A DNA stretch of 64,000 bases from Cordylochernes scorpioides (lineage: Eukaryota; Arthropoda; Arachnida; Pseudoscorpiones; Chernetidae): the NCBI GenBank assembly GCA_030710605.1, contig CP092884.1, positions 19,573,483 through 19,637,482 on the forward strand, in the 5' to 3' direction. Below the pieces are notes generated by a model that worked only from the letters and a program-made list of their open reading frames with translations, had not been told where the DNA came from and made no database searches. Positions 63,050 to 64,000 of this stretch are shown one piece after another (within the stretch, counting starts at the first letter, position 1; every line of letters begins with the position of its first letter). The translations under genes were made by a program, and so were the position numbers.

Positions 63050-63711
63050 GGTTATAAAAATAAATGACGAAATGAAATAAACAACACAAAACGCGAATAC
63101 AAAACACAACTTATCACAGCGGAAGCACGCTGCTAACTGATCGTGATGGCGCGACTGCGTGTTACTACCTGTTGTGTTTTAACTTTAAAAGCACACAAAA
63201 ATATAATAAACTTGAATTTGTTTATCCAAGTCTCAAAAAACAAAGCTTTGCATATAGAACAAATAATAATGAAGAAGAAGAAAGAAACATTTTAGGAAAA
63301 GCAAAAACAAAACAAAAGTACTGGTAAAAAAAAAAACATTTAAAATCACAGATTAATATCTTCAACACTACCGAACCGAACTCGTATCTCGAATTTCGCT
63401 CGTAACTAAAAGCAAAAAATCACTTGCTCGTCGGCTCGTATCTCGAAAAACTCGTATGTTGGGGCGCTCGTATGTCGAGGTACCACTGTACTTAGATTTC
63501 TCCATTACCTGTGCGATTCATATTCAGCGATATTGGTATCTGAAACATAACAACTAGAATTAAAAAGTAATGACGATCTAGCTTTAGGCTGGTTGGGTGA
63601 ATGAAGACTTGATGTTTTCGTATGAAACGTAACAATTCACATACTAGATAGCGACACATTGTAGACACTTAATGATTTCTAGTTCATTCAGATTAACTAA
63701 ATATTTGCTAC

Positions 63712-63846
63712 AAGGCGGGACTGGTGTGTCTGGAAAGGCCGTCTGCTGCAGAAAACAGATCGATGTTGACCTTATTGATCGGTGGCCGCAGTTTGACCAC
63801 AGCTGGAACGGTAGTCGCCAGGGATCTTTTTGAGTCGAAATGTCTT
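63712..63846 (-). CDS. candidate exon, possibly CFAP36-like gene
   Basis: 135 bases between a TTGTTTAG acceptor and a CTT|GTAGCA donor on the - strand. One frame reads RSLATTVPAVVKLRPPINKV, then NIDLFSAADGLSRHTSPAL, and looks like protein. Its phase does not fit directly onto the 60144-60233 exon, so an exon is missing between them or one call is wrong. No family motif. Confidence 0.3.
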
Positions 63847-64000
63847 CTAAACAATACAAAGAAACATGAGAAGATAAAACTGAATTAAAAGAGATGTTTT
63901 ATTTAAATAATATAATAATTCTTTCACTTATATAGGATGATTCCAATATTTGAGCAAGGAGAGAGAGAGAGAGCTATAGAAACAACAAAAACTCCAAGAT

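Larger units (their letters stand above)
60989..63488 (-). mobile_element. pogo/Tigger-type element, deletion derivative
   Basis: Ends CAGTGGTACCTCGACATACG and its complement, with TA at 60987-60988 and 63489-63490. It keeps one short - strand frame. 61300-61419 and 63210-63330 are inverted copies (TCTATATGCAAAGCTTTGTT, GAGACTTG), so it underwent internal rearrangement before the ribozyme-repeat cluster entered at 61431. Confidence 0.85.

Overview
This is a window of animal nuclear DNA, probably from an AT-rich, transposon-laden invertebrate (arthropod-like or another protostome; I cannot fix the phylum). The evidence is spliced exons of two conserved animal genes with GT/AG introns, tRNA-primed LTR retrotransposons, LINEs, Helitrons, Tc1/mariner, piggyBac and pogo/Tigger elements, Penelope GIY-YIG fragments and microsatellites. 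Nothing looks bacterial or organellar.

Host genes. On the + strand, positions 1 to about 13,200 carry the 3' half of PPP4R3 (SMEK, regulatory subunit 3 of protein phosphatase 4): five coding exons at 3595-3649, 8255-8331, 8693-9270, 10074-10359 and 11827-11922, then a long 3' UTR. On the - strand, the last exon of a CFAP36 (CCDC104)-like ciliary protein lies at 55867-56167, with weaker candidate exons at 58105-58173, 60144-60233 and 63712-63846.

The rest is mobile DNA. 1-11,400: introns of PPP4R3 with two dead mariners, a piggyBac remnant, Penelope-type tails, a repeat with a hammerhead ribozyme, and a short Helitron. 13,300-18,150: a tRNA-headed SINE, a 1.1 kb Penelope palindrome, and a Helitron with a six-copy 196-bp array. 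18,370-22,060: a GC-rich Tx1-like LINE split by a 2.27 kb LTR element that carries a RING1-like gene and a 28-copy 16-bp array. 22,700-31,300: a mariner deletion derivative, a tandem hammerhead repeat, a Copia fragment joined to a Gypsy fragment, and a gag fragment.

31,313-52,380 is one Gypsy element on the - strand. Exact target-site duplications show what went into it: a 326-bp ribozyme-like repeat, a BEL element abutting that repeat, a LINE inside the BEL, a second Gypsy inside the LINE, and a piggyBac inside that Gypsy. The outer Gypsy LTR also holds a Helitron. 52,400-64,000 is decayed repeats, a LINE with RNase H, and a Tigger-like element (60,989-63,488) into which a four-unit inverted cluster of the same ribozyme-like repeat was inserted.

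The most interesting signal is that repeat family (32060-32385; 61432-62575; decayed copies near 54.6 and 56.3 kb). Every good copy carries all three helices and every conserved core nucleotide of the hammerhead ribozyme, including compensatory changes in helix II. However, the three strand blocks run in an order that no circular permutation of the known hammerhead types produces. It may be a pseudoknotted hammerhead, or one that assembles across tandem units. A second, unrelated repeat family in the window carries canonical type I hammerheads with a self-complementary helix III.
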